A stretch of 64,000 nucleotides of DNA from Heterocephalus glaber (lineage: Eukaryota; Chordata; Mammalia; Rodentia; Bathyergidae), in contig NW_004624784.1 in the NCBI RefSeq assembly GCF_000247695.1, positions 9,215,638-9,279,637 of the forward strand. The letters run 5' to 3'. Positions within the stretch are counted from its first letter, which is position 1, and the number at the start of each line of letters is the position of its first letter. The notes below the pieces were generated by a model, which saw only the letters and a program-made list of their open reading frames with translations, did no database searches and was not told where the DNA came from. The position numbers were made by a program, and so were the translations under genes. This document shows positions 52,985-64,000 of the stretch, piece after piece.

Positions 52985-53479
52985 TATACCAATTGGTATT
53001 CCCTATTAGCTTTTTTTTTCCTATTAGCTTTTTTGATAGCTAAGATGGATGAGTTATAGGGGGTATTACAGGGCCTGAGAATTTGATGGTCCGGAAACTT
53101 GGAGATAAAGACTGAAGACCTGTTTTGGCTTCTGGCTTCATAGTATAGCGTCTCTAATTAGGGAAGTGAGTTGGGTCTTTGAGCTGGATTATGATGGAAC
53201 TAGCAGTAAGTGCCCTTTTGAGGACTCCTTCAGCCTACTCTTTGGGGTCTATTCCATTGAGATGAGGCCAGGGTCAGTGTCCTGGACCTCTCCTCGCAGA
53301 GCCAGGAAAGATCCCATATTTTCCATCAGGGACTTAAAAGATCTAGGTGACCTGGGATTGGGCATCATGAAGACCTGGTGGCTGAATATTGCTTTATTCT
53401 AGGCAGAACACAGAGGTAGGGAGGATCCAAGAACTGAGACACCAATACAACAAAGATCATCACTCAGCCCAGGTCAATC

Positions 53480-54329
53480 CCCAAGTTCCTGTAACATTTT
53501 CTCACTTAACAATATATCCAAAAATATAGAATTTAGTTTTCTAATTATTACCATTCAAGACTCGAAGACATTAATTGGTCTTTTTGATTCCATGGTTTCA
53601 CTTGCAAGATCAAATATCTTATTAATGTTTGCTTCTTCAAAATAATTTATTTTTCTCTGTCATTTTTAAGTGTATGACATCATCTTTTACAGATTTTCTA
53701 TGTTTCATCTGTGGATGGTTTAATTTTATTAATTGTTTAGAATTGGATAGTGTTTCTTTTTAGTTTATGACTTGAAATTATTCATTAGTTTTGAAAGATT
53801 CTCAACCATTTGCATGGTTTTGCTTCATGTTCGCTTATTCTATTCTGGAGCACTAATTACATATATGTTAGATTTTCTCACAGATGTATTTCTATATTTG
53901 TATTTGCCCTGTGCATATTTTTTATCTTTTAATCACTCTATTTTTTCATTCTGAAAATTTTCTCCTAGCCTACATTCAAATTTATTAATTGCTTTATTTA
54001 GTATGAATCTACCCACAGAGTCCCATTTCATTAGTAGTATTTTTTATTTGTACTATTTTTATTTTGTTCTTTTTTATATTTTCTAGTTCCTTGAGAATAA
54101 TGCCAATCCTATCTTTTGTCATTAAATATATTATACATAATTACTTTTAAATTCATTTTAATAACTATATTCTGAATGCTCTTTCTCTATTATTTCTTGG
54201 TTGTGTTGTTGGCATCACATTTATTGTCACTTTCTGTGCAAAGTAACCTCATGAGGTTTTATTAAGTAATAAACTTGCATTTGAACATATTGTCAGAATA
54301 ACGGGTGTCTGATAAAATATTGTCTTTCT

Positions 54330-54330
<1 letters not shown>
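53480..54330. repeat. AT-rich, possible ancient L1
   Basis: 'agttttgaaagattctcaaccatttgcatgg', 'ttctattctggagcactaattacatatatgttag' and 'ttgcttt..tagtatgaatc' recall reverse-strand L1M-type sequence. Diverged beyond a firm call. Confidence 0.35.
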
Positions 54331-56060
<1,730 letters not shown>

Positions 56061-56126
56061 GCTCCAGCAGAGGAATCAGATGATGCCTCCCACCTCATGG
56101 GAAAACCTGTAAACCTGGATAGGTAG
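56061..56126 (+). pseudogene. Former claudin-25 tail, now untranslated
   Basis: In-frame continuation after the TAG, 21 codons to the next TAG. It retains acidic EESDD and HLM residues seen in the tail of longer claudin-25 proteins as I recall them. Readable without any frameshift. Confidence 0.7.
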
Positions 56127-56312
56127 GACTGGCTTCTACCAAGGAATCTCTGCAATTAAAGGAATGCTAGTAGAATTCTCTCTCTTCCTTATCCTTTATC
56201 AGTTTCTATTTGTTTGCATCATTTTGGGGAGAGCAGTCACTGTTCCATTTCTCAAGGATTTGATTGTCTTGGTGAGATAGTGACCTTAATTTCAGAATGA
56301 AAAGTCAGGACA

Positions 56313-56817
56313 TGTCAGAAGCAATGTTACATAATTTTAGGGAAAAATCATTTGGTTAGCCTAGTTCTCCTGCCTACAACCCAGCTATGGAATTCTGAAA
56401 CATAATTGCATTTTGGCCTCCGGTCACAACTGAGACCTCAATGATCTGGTAATGCTGTCTGTGATTCTCCAGGACAAGAAACATCCTGGGAGCTGAAAAC
56501 ATCCTGGGAGGAACAAACATCTACTCAGTTCCTCCTTATTCTTGGATTGTTACATCTTATTTACAAAGGATGTACTAAACTCTCTGCAAGTCATTTGTTA
56601 CACTTTGTTTCTTCGGATGTACTGAATAAAAGGTGCAGTAAGGGGGGGGCTTTCGTCTTTGCTACCCAGAGCAGCGCTGATCAGACCCAAAGCTCAGCTT
56701 CTTTTCAGTCTCATTTTTCTACCTTTCCTATAATTCACCGTGTACTGCCGTGGCTCACAGGAGACTAGGATTTAACTTCAGAGGTTCTAGTAATGTTCCC
56801 TTTCCCAGTTCCCTAAA
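56313..56817 (+). mobile_element. Class II-type solo LTR (type A)
   Basis: Sister of 46566-47081: 'gcaatgttacataattttaggg', 'ctgcaagtcatttgttac', 'gaataaaaggtgcagtaag', 'cagatccaaagctcagctt'-like R-U5. Lies about 150 bp past the CLDN25 polyadenylation candidate. The 3' end is worn and no clear duplication remains. Confidence 0.85.
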
Positions 56818-56849
56818 GGGCACAGTGTCTAACAAACATGTTTGTTTAT

Positions 56850-56990
56850 TTGTTTGCTTTGAGACAGGGTCTCACTTTGTCATTCAGGCTGGCCTTGAAC
56901 TTGCTATGTAGCCCATGTTTGCCTCAAACTCACAGGGATCCTCCTACCTCAGCCTGGGATTACAGAAATGCACCACCATGCCCAGACAAA
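56850..56990 (-). repeat. B1-like SINE
   Basis: 'gagacagggtctcactttgtcattcaggctgg ... gaaatgcaccaccatgccc'. Flanks 'aacaaacatgtttgtt' / 'gacaaacatgttta'. Confidence 0.92.
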
Positions 56991-57231
56991 CATGTTTATC
57001 TCATTTGCTATTTTATTTATACACAAATGCTATCAAATTCATAGTATTAATTGTATCTTTGATCCTTGTGCTTTATTTAAGAAAAACACTTAACAAAGTT
57101 GTGTCCATCAGAGAAAATCTAGTGTTAAGAGGCACTGTTTGTGTGGCTAGAGGAGCTGGTGAAGGTACCTTGGAAAAAGAAAATGAGGTACTGACCCAGA
57201 ATAGCCCCTCAGGATAGAGATCTTCCTCTAA

Positions 57232-57322
57232 TCCTTTTTTTTTTTTTTGGTACCGGGGATCGAACTCGGGTCCTTGTGCTTGCGCAGCAGGCAGCGAAAC
57301 CACTGAGCTAAATCCCTGGCCC
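57232..57322 (-). repeat. ID-like SINE
   Basis: T tract, 'ggtaccggggatcgaactcggg'. Flanks 'cctctaatcc' before and after. Confidence 0.93.
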
Positions 57323-57365
57323 CTCTAATCCATTTTTCAGCCTCAGATGTGGTTTGCAAAGGAGC

Positions 57366-57495
57366 CTCTAGCCAGATGGTGAATACCTATAATCCCAGCA
57401 CTCTGGGAGGCTGAGGCAGGAGTATAGTAAGTTTGAGCCTAGCCAGGGCAACTTGGGGATTTAGCAAGACCCTGTCTCAAAAATAAAAAATAAAA
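57366..57495 (+). repeat. B1-like SINE
   Basis: 'gccagatggtgaatacctataatcccagcactctggg', tail (aaata)n. Confidence 0.9.
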
Positions 57496-57535
57496 ACAAA
57501 ATGAAAAGAGCTAAGGGTAATTGGGGCTGGTGGGG

Positions 57536-57895
57536 TGAAAGGGGGTCCAGTTAGATGAGGTTCCCAAAGAAAAGAACGCATGTGAAGCAAACATCACCAG
57601 AAAGCAGGAAGGAAACTTTAATTTTACAACGTAAGGCCAGCATCAGAGTGGGAGAGTTAGACATGCAGCTGCAGAGTTGGAGAGCTATGTGTCCTTTTTT
57701 ATCAGCTTTTCTGAGACACACTTAGACAAAACAGCCATGCCACCTTGCATTGCCGTGTGGTACATGTGTGTTCGTCCATGCTAACTTAATGTTATTATAA
57801 AGTCGGTCATGTGCCTGTGCTAAACAACAGACTTTGTGTCCTCAGATGCCCAGGCTTTGACATATCTGCCAGGGGCCCCTTATAGGGGTGTCGCT
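57536..57895 (-). mobile_element. Possible LTR
   Basis: On the minus strand: TATA-like 'ctgataaaaaagg', ATTAAA, then a T/C-rich U5 ending '..cccccttt'. Judged by architecture only; no family match. Confidence 0.3.
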
Positions 57896-57945
57896 TAGTG
57901 TGAAGGCCCTGGATTCAATCTTCAGAACTGAAAGAAAAAAAAAAA
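57880..57945 (+). repeat. Partial ID-like SINE
   Basis: 'gtgtgaaggccctggattcaatcttcagaactgaaag' then A tail. The head is worn. Confidence 0.6.
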
Positions 57946-57949
57946 ATAA

Positions 57950-58800
57950 AAAGCAGCCTCTGAATTGACCTTTGCTGTTTTGTAGACTGTTAATATCCTA
58001 AAGGGAAGACCTGTTCTTGTTATTGCTATGAGGCTATGTGTGATCTGCTGTCTTCTCACTGAAGGTGAAGTAATTGTCAGCGTAAGTACTAAGGTGATCA
58101 ACCCTTATGATTTTCCCAGGACTTGGTACTTTCACCACTAGAATTTACCAAAGTCTCAGGCACTCTGGGACAATCTAGTTATCCCAGGGCAGCTGTGCCC
58201 ATTACTCCCCAACATAAGCAGGCATATGGAAAGAATTATCAGCTCTTCAGAAATGCTTTTACCATGTGTGAAACCACATTATAAACCCCTTAAAGTCTCA
58301 GCTGGGCATGGTGGTACACGCCTGCAATCCCAGCACATAGACCCTATCTCTAAAACAACCCTTAAACTTTAACCTAAATGTCAACTGACCTGCCCAGGCT
58401 GTGGCTACAAGTCGAGCCCCATTCATCATAGTAACCCTAGTTCCTTTGCTTGCCCTACATGCACCAACAGACTCTCTGCCTAACTACCTCACCCAGGGCT
58501 TCCTCCAGAATTTCTGCAAGTCCTGCAGGAGGAAACTGGGGTTGCTCATGAACCTACCTGTCTACTGTGATCACTCTGCATTCACCCCTGCTCCCTCACT
58601 ACCACCTGTCCCCACTTCCGTAACCAGTTGAAGAAGTGTCACCATTGACCCTGACAACAATTTCCACAGCACAGTGGCTGTGGTGGTGCCCAGTATCTCC
58701 AAATAGGCCACTTCTCCAGGCTCAGAGTCACGCTGGAGTCCTCAAAGAACTGGGGAGGTGTCTCCTTCCCCAGGCTGGAGCTGTGCTTTACCAGTGCAGC
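57950..58800. other. Intergenic, mostly unassigned
   Basis: A short B1-like piece at 58297-58345. 58380-58800 has long open reading without a family I can name; possibly retroviral internal sequence, since an LTR follows. Confidence 0.4.
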
Positions 58801-58807
58801 TTTGAGG

Positions 58808-59385
58808 TGTCAGGAGCCATTCTACATAATTTTGGGGGACAAATCATTTCATAGTTAAAGTATGACTATAACTGTCTAAGGCCCAAGGTCATTGCCCGTG
58901 AGCCAGCTATGGGATACAGAAACATAACTCCCATTTTGCTTCCAGTCTCAAGTTGAGGCCTCAATGGTGTGGTGATACTGTGCCGCTCAAGGGCAAGAGT
59001 ACATCAGCTGCAGACATCCTGGTTCTTCGAGAACCACTAAGTAGTAGTAAAAAAAGAGAAAAGTTTCACCTGGGGGGAAGGACTGATTCTTTATTACCCT
59101 GCTATCTCATCCCACCTACTATTCTAAGAATGCACTCCTTACCAACCTCATCAACCTAAGATTCCCATCAACATAGGATTACTGCTGCCCCCTAAGTCAC
59201 CTGATGCTCCCTCCAATTATTGTGTGTACCCAATAAATAGTGGGTAGCTCAGAGTCTCTGCCCACTCTGAGGCACTGACCTCCTGGCCCCCCATATACTT
59301 TGAAATTACACAAGTCTCTATTGTCTTTCTTTAGCCCTCGCCATCCCCCTTTCTAGGGAGTTGGAGGACTGATCACCCTCCAACA
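58808..59385 (+). mobile_element. Class II-type solo LTR (type B)
   Basis: TGTCAGGAGCC ... CCTCCAACA, 578 bp. Flanks TTGAGG (58802-58807) and CTGAGG (59386-59391) match at five of six. Sister of 45863-46483 but with two, not four, of the internal 20-bp units. Confidence 0.85.
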
Positions 59386-59389
59386 CTGA

Positions 59390-60500
59390 GGTATCACTGA
59401 CACCTCTCATGCCTTGGTAAAATAGCACCAGCATCATGAAATAGCCACCACTCAAACAAAAACACACATCAACACAAGTATGAACAAATTTACCAGAGTA
59501 GCCCAGGTCAGTGCCCTTCTTAGAAAAGTACCATTTTCTGCTCAGGTAAAATTTTCTCTTCATCAATTTCCCTGGGATTCATAGTTTCTCCAGGGAGTTC
59601 CTTTTCCTTTTATGTATGTTCATTAGCATATATCCACTTGATACAAACAAGCCCGAATACACCTAGGGAAATGCATCTCTGAATGCAAAGAGGCAGTCTG
59701 CATCAAGGTTTATTCTGGCCCTCTCTGTTAAGTCAGAAAACTGCTTCCAAAGCAAGTTTTTTTTGGCTACTCTGCAACAGTTTCAGTGCTCTTTGTGCCT
59801 AGTTCCAATAAGGGTTAAGGCTTGAATATCTGAGTGGTTTCTTGTCCCCACAGTATTTGTAAGGAGAAGCCATTACTCTCTATCTGATCATTTATTTTCT
59901 CATTTAACAAATATTTACTAAGCACCTACTATGTGCCAGACTCTGTGCTGGGGAACCAAGAATGAAATGGTGAATAAGACCAAATGTTTCCTTGTTCCTC
60001 ATTAAGACAAATAATGGGGGCAGATCTGAATGTAAAATTGCTCAAAAATTGTAACTATAACAAACTTTACAAATTTGGAAAGTTACATGTTCTATAAGAT
60101 CACAGAATAGAAGGAATTTGACCTAGTCAGGGTGTCACTGGTGGGTAACCTAAGGAAGTGGTAACTGTTAAAAGGTACAGGGTGGAGAGCAGTTCTAGAT
60201 AAAGAGGGAAGAACATTATGGGGAGGAAGAAGCCAGACTGCAGTGCCTTAGAGACCACGGTAAAGAATATTGCCATCTCTATTCTCTAATGAATTGGCAA
60301 AGTGAAGCTCTGCTAGTGGCCCTGGGCTCTGAGTGCCAATTCAGCCTGCTACAGCTCAGGGCCCTGATGCCACTGGTCAATACCATTTAATGGCAGACAG
60401 CATTAGTCAACCCTGCCAGCTCTCTGTCAAACCCTATCATCAGAGCGAGGCTTTATTTTAAAAGGGCCTGACCTGCAGCATGGGTGGAGGGCTCACTACA
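59390..60500. other. Intergenic with an ancient repeat
   Basis: 59888-59985 reads 'atttattttctcatttaacaaatatttactaagcacctactatgtgccagactctgtgctgggg', an ancient mammal-wide repeat pattern. The rest is unassigned. Confidence 0.55.
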
Positions 60501-60521
60501 GGGGAGGGAAAACTCCCACTG

Positions 60522-60602
60522 CAGTGATGGTAAATCTTTTTGAGTTTTCAGTGATAACAAATAGTCCACTGTGGGACAGATGCCATAGGTTTGCCACCAC
60601 TG
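60522..60602 (+). mobile_element. Short hAT-like MITE
   Basis: 81 bp with inverted ends: CAGTGATGGTAAATCTTT and, reversed, CAGTGGTGGCAAACCTAT. Related at both ends to 52765-52984. Confidence 0.6.
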
Positions 60603-60892
60603 TCCTAGACCAACCTGAGAAGTGTGATGGGAGTGCTGCTTGTTACAGCAACCAGAGGCCTGTGATTGCTTCAAATTTGAGCCTGGTAATCTGTTCTAAA
60701 CAAAAACCTGTTGATCCAACCCACTTATGGGTACAAATTCAATTCTGCTGCTTAGTTCAAATTGAACCCAACTGTAGTCAGGGAAGACACCTCCATAGAT
60801 GGGTGTGCAGGGCTACAGTCACAACTGTTCAGTGGCTGTTCAGCCAGCTGTTTGATTGACAGCTCTTATGTCTCTGCAAAAATGACAGGGCT

Positions 60893-60968
60893 AGTGCTGG
60901 GGATTTAGCTCAGTGGCTCTGCCACCTGCCTCGCAACCACAAGGTCCCAAGTTTGATCCCCAGTACCC
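60893..60968 (+). repeat. ID-like SINE
   Basis: 'gtgctggggatttagctcag ... gtttgatccccagtaccccc'. Flanks 'aaaatgacaggg' at 60879 and 60978. Confidence 0.92.
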
Positions 60969-60979
60969 CCACCCTCCAA

Positions 60980-63290
60980 AATGACAGGGGTATAACCAGG
61001 GAATCTTCAGGAGGTTTAGCTGTGTTAATCATAGCTTTTGGGGGTTTGCAGAGATTGGAGACCTCAATAATTGTCTCAGCTCCCTCCATGATCTCTGAGA
61101 CCATAGAGGTGGCTTCCCCATTGATTCTTCAGAGAGCTGATGGCCATCTCTGGAGTGGCAGGAGTAAGAGACCGTTACTGAGTCTGACAGCTGAGCTGCA
61201 CCTCCTGTAAGAGAGACCCAGAGATCAGTGCAAAGTAACCTGGGTGGACACTGAGGCAAGCTGTCCCAGTCCATTGATGAGGGGGCAGTGAAGGAAGAAA
61301 GGGAGAAGAGAGGACATTTATCAGCTAAACCACACACCCCTGTGGTCATCATAGGGGAAAAGGGGAGAGTCAGGAGTTTCTGTCTCAGTGGGAAGCCACA
61401 CAAGGAGCCTGGGAATGGGGACTCATCCCCAGTTGACAGAGGTTGTAACATGCTCCTCCTTTTCTGATGGTTTGTCCTTGTGCGGTTTTCCTGTTGGACA
61501 ACTCGGTACAGCTTAAGAGCTTTCAAATCACTTTCACATATCTTATTTAACGTACTTTGAAAGGGGTTTTTCTGTCCAAAGAGCAGAATTACAGTATTTG
61601 TTTTGCTAATGAGAAAATTGAGATTTGGAGGATTTAGGCAATGCATCCATGGCAATAATGAACTGAATCAGAACTTGAGCACAGGGCTCTGAGGCAATAG
61701 CCATCTTTCTTCACTTTATCCCTTTAGTTCACCAGATGGGCTGCCTAGAAAACCCACCAGACCAAAGGAAAAACTAACACTGAAGCAGAAAGAAAACCAA
61801 AGACTTAAAGAAAAAAACCTCCTTTGTGCTTATGTTTAAGTCTAATCAGGGCTTTTGTTGCCAGGTGGCCCACCTGCTCCTGCTGGTGTCTTCCATCCCT
61901 CATCCTAATCCCACGTGTGCAGGTGCTGATGACATTTTTCATCAGTGTCTGATTACAGCTTTCTCTGTAAAGAAATGGACACAAACTAAAGATTTGCTAA
62001 GAAAATATTCATCTTCCCAACTCTTTTTCTACAGGACAAAGGCTTTTCTTTTTTCTTTAAATGGCCACATGGAAAGACTCTTAATTCACAAATACCCAAT
62101 AGCAGATCATCTCCAACCCAGGAGGAAACTTGATTTCCATTCTAGTGAGAATCCACTCCAACGAAGAGTCTGAGGAAGGTACCACTGTTCGCCTAAAAAT
62201 GCTTTGAAGGAGAAAATGATGAGAAAAAAATAGAACTAATTAAGTCTTTAACAAGCCTTTTCTCATATAGATTTGTAGCAAATTATTTTAACATTTCTTT
62301 ACTGTGATTACACAAAGAAAGATGTATAGTCATATGTATTAGAAAGATAAAGGACACAAATCAATCAGCATTCCAAGTCAAAAGCTTTTATTATGTGCAA
62401 AGAATTGTAATAACTTAGGGACTCACCAAATTTGTTGCAACTCAGCACTATCTTCTCCACCAGACTGTCTTTAGATCTGAAAATTTCATAGTTAGTAGTT
62501 AAAGAATTCCAGGAGGTCCCTATTAAAATATTCATCTGTTATCCTTCTGAGCCTATGAGACCAGTTCCAGGGAAAATTCCCTGAGAACCTGATGTGAGAT
62601 AGATTCATGTGAGATGGGAGAAAAGTGAAAAATGGTTTTGCAGGTTTCTGGATAGGAAGTGCTATATTGCCCAGGGTTAGAACAATGAAAAACTCACCAG
62701 GAAAATGGCAGGTGTGGGCCCCTAACAGGGACATGAAGAGAGGTATAATTCACTGTTTACTCTAACAACACGTGAAATTTTTGCAAGCCAGTTGTTTTTC
62801 TCATGACCCTGTATACATTTGTAAGATGTGGAATAGGCTGAAAAGCTGAACTTTTCTAGGCAACTAAAAAGTTGCCTAGAATTTCTAAAAAAGCCTCAGA
62901 GCCATGTGCTGTGGGTAGTACAGTATGTGTCTCATAGTATCAAGAAGAGGCTCAACTCTTTGCTCCTCAGAGGTATCTTCATACCCAACAGCCTATGAGA
63001 AAGACAAATCCAGTTTCATTGCGGGGGGGGGGGGCGGATTTCTGAAAGGGGATTCCTAAGAGAGGAAAGCATGATGTTATCTACCCTTCCTTGCAAGGTA
63101 TGCTATGGACCCAGACCTCAGAGTTGTTCCCAGGAGAGAAGCCTGGTACCTGAAATACATCCTATCCCACCCCTACTGAGCAAGGAAAACTCCATGGTCA
63201 CATTCCTACTACCACTGACTTGGGTGGGGTGAGGTGTTATGTTTTCAGTTAGAAGAATCTGAAGCACCAAGGCATAGGAACAAGCCTTTT
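60980..63290. other. Intergenic with a MIR-like relic
   Basis: 61520-61740 reads like MIR ('gctaatgagaaaattgagatttgg ... gaatcagaacttgagcacagggctctgaggcaatagcc'). A G-run of about 12 lies at 63023-63034. No exon found; USP28 would be expected further right. Confidence 0.55.
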
Positions 63291-63295
63291 AATTC

Positions 63296-63475
63296 TTTTT
63301 TTCCACTTTATATATATATTTATTAGTACATGTTAGCAGTACATAATGATTACATTCATCATGGGGAGTTGGTAGAGGTACATAACACATTTTAATACTT
63401 TTTCATCCCTTTGCCTTCTGCCCATCCCTCATCTCTTGGTCCTCTTCCCTTTTGCAAAAGATCTATCTCTCAAGG
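63296..63475 (-). mobile_element. L1 3' end
   Basis: Reverse-strand terminus: T-rich, 'tttattagtacatgttagcagtacataatgattacattcatcatgggg', then a pyrimidine-rich 3' UTR ending near 63460. Confidence 0.65.
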
Positions 63476-63569
63476 ATTTTTATTCTTATGCTCAAGCACA
63501 AAGGAGAAAGTCACAGGGGTGGGGATGACAGAAATCCTATGCTGATACAAAGTGTTACCAAGTTTGGGG

Positions 63570-64000
63570 TTTTGGGGATTCCTTCTAGACATTCTTTCTA
63601 GGTTCTCCTTAAAGAATTGGACAAAACAGGCATGCCCTACCAAGGTCCCGAGTTGCGCGGAACACGCCAAATCAGCCTGCTGCAGACAGGCAGGTCTGCG
63701 CACGCCCTACCGAGGTCCCGAGTCACGCGGAACAGGTGAAATCAGCCCATGCCCTGCCAACAATCCACTGGACACGCCCCTTCCCCACTCCTCTGTACAG
63801 CCACCTGGTTCCACACTACAAAGACGCAGAGGACACTGGACCACCAGACCACGGTACTGAGTCCCGCTGCTCCCGGCCCAGGGGTAGGGGCTTCTGAGCC
63901 GCTGTCCCACTGCTCCTGGCCCAGAGGAAGGGGCTTCTGGGCCACCATCCCTCCCACCGCTCCTAGCCCAGGGGTAGGGGCTTCTGAGCCACCATCCCAC
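63570..64000 (-). mobile_element. GC-rich LTR-like region with tandem repeats, cut by window edge
   Basis: 63570-63630 reads on the minus strand 'ttttgtccaattctttaaggagaacctagaaag', the U5 motif of the class I LTRs at 40.7 and 43.2 kb. Upstream in that orientation come two ~65-bp repeats (63641 and 63704) and three ~45-60-bp repeats (63866, 63913, 63958) with 'ggggcttctgagcc'. This suggests an ERV LTR whose U3 carries tandem repeats. Confidence 0.5.

Noticed and set aside
58401..58854. Two adjacent open frames before a solo LTR
   Set aside because: Could be retroviral, but no diagnostic motif was visible; left as unassigned.
61029..61655. Open frame of 208 residues on the minus strand
   Set aside because: No recognisable domain, overlaps a MIR-like relic, and composition looks like chance open sequence.
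57000..64000. Possible USP28 3' exons
   Set aside because: Expected further right by synteny; no ubiquitin-protease block found within the window.

Overview
This is a nuclear window from a placental mammal, most likely a non-murid rodent. It is dense in SINEs with a tRNA-ID-like head (box A TTAGCTCAGTGG, box B GTTCAATCCC, ending GGTACC plus an A tail), B1-like 7SL-derived SINEs, L1 3' ends with a G-rich purine 3' UTR, and class I/II endogenous retroviruses. The ID-like SINE form points to Castorimorpha (beaver, kangaroo rat or gopher; beaver is my best guess). That is an inference from remembered repeat forms, not a search.

Two protein-coding genes can be supported. ZW10 lies on the minus strand, with its ATG at 39570 and its stop at 5506-5508. 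All 16 coding exons could be placed with splice sites and consistent phase; they total 2340 nt, an intact 779-residue protein, which is the usual length for mammalian ZW10. ZW10 serves the RZZ complex at kinetochores and the NRZ tether at the ER. Its 5' end lies in a GC-rich promoter with an NRF1-type palindrome and a GC box. CLDN25 (claudin-25) is a single coding exon on the plus strand at 55437-56060. Its four-helix claudin body is intact, but an early in-frame TAG removes the last ~21 residues of the cytoplasmic tail. The order ZW10(-)-CLDN25(+) matches human 11q23, where TMPRSS5 and USP28 flank the pair; neither was recognised here.

Layout: 1-5.2 kb is intergenic with a few repeats. 5.2-39.7 kb is ZW10, whose introns hold many SINEs, three substantial L1 copies, a U6-L1 chimeric retrocopy, a Tigger/MER2-like element, MER5/MER20-like hAT remnants and MaLR-like LTRs. 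40.5-49.9 kb is a compound retroviral cluster between ZW10 and CLDN25: a plus-strand class I ERV appears to sit inside a minus-strand relative, and two class II-type solo LTRs have landed in the plus copy, one inside its RNase H region. 50.3-55.3 kb has an L1 fragment, a probable LTR, a hAT-like element and AT-rich old sequence. 56.3-64 kb has further solo LTRs, SINEs, MIR-like relics and a GC-rich tandem-repeat LTR at the right edge.

The most notable observations are the U6-L1 chimera with perfect 16-bp target duplications, the nested ERV cluster, the shortened claudin-25, and an L1 that carries two successive 3' UTRs inside one target-site duplication. No prokaryotic-style system, CRISPR array, tRNA gene or rRNA gene was found.
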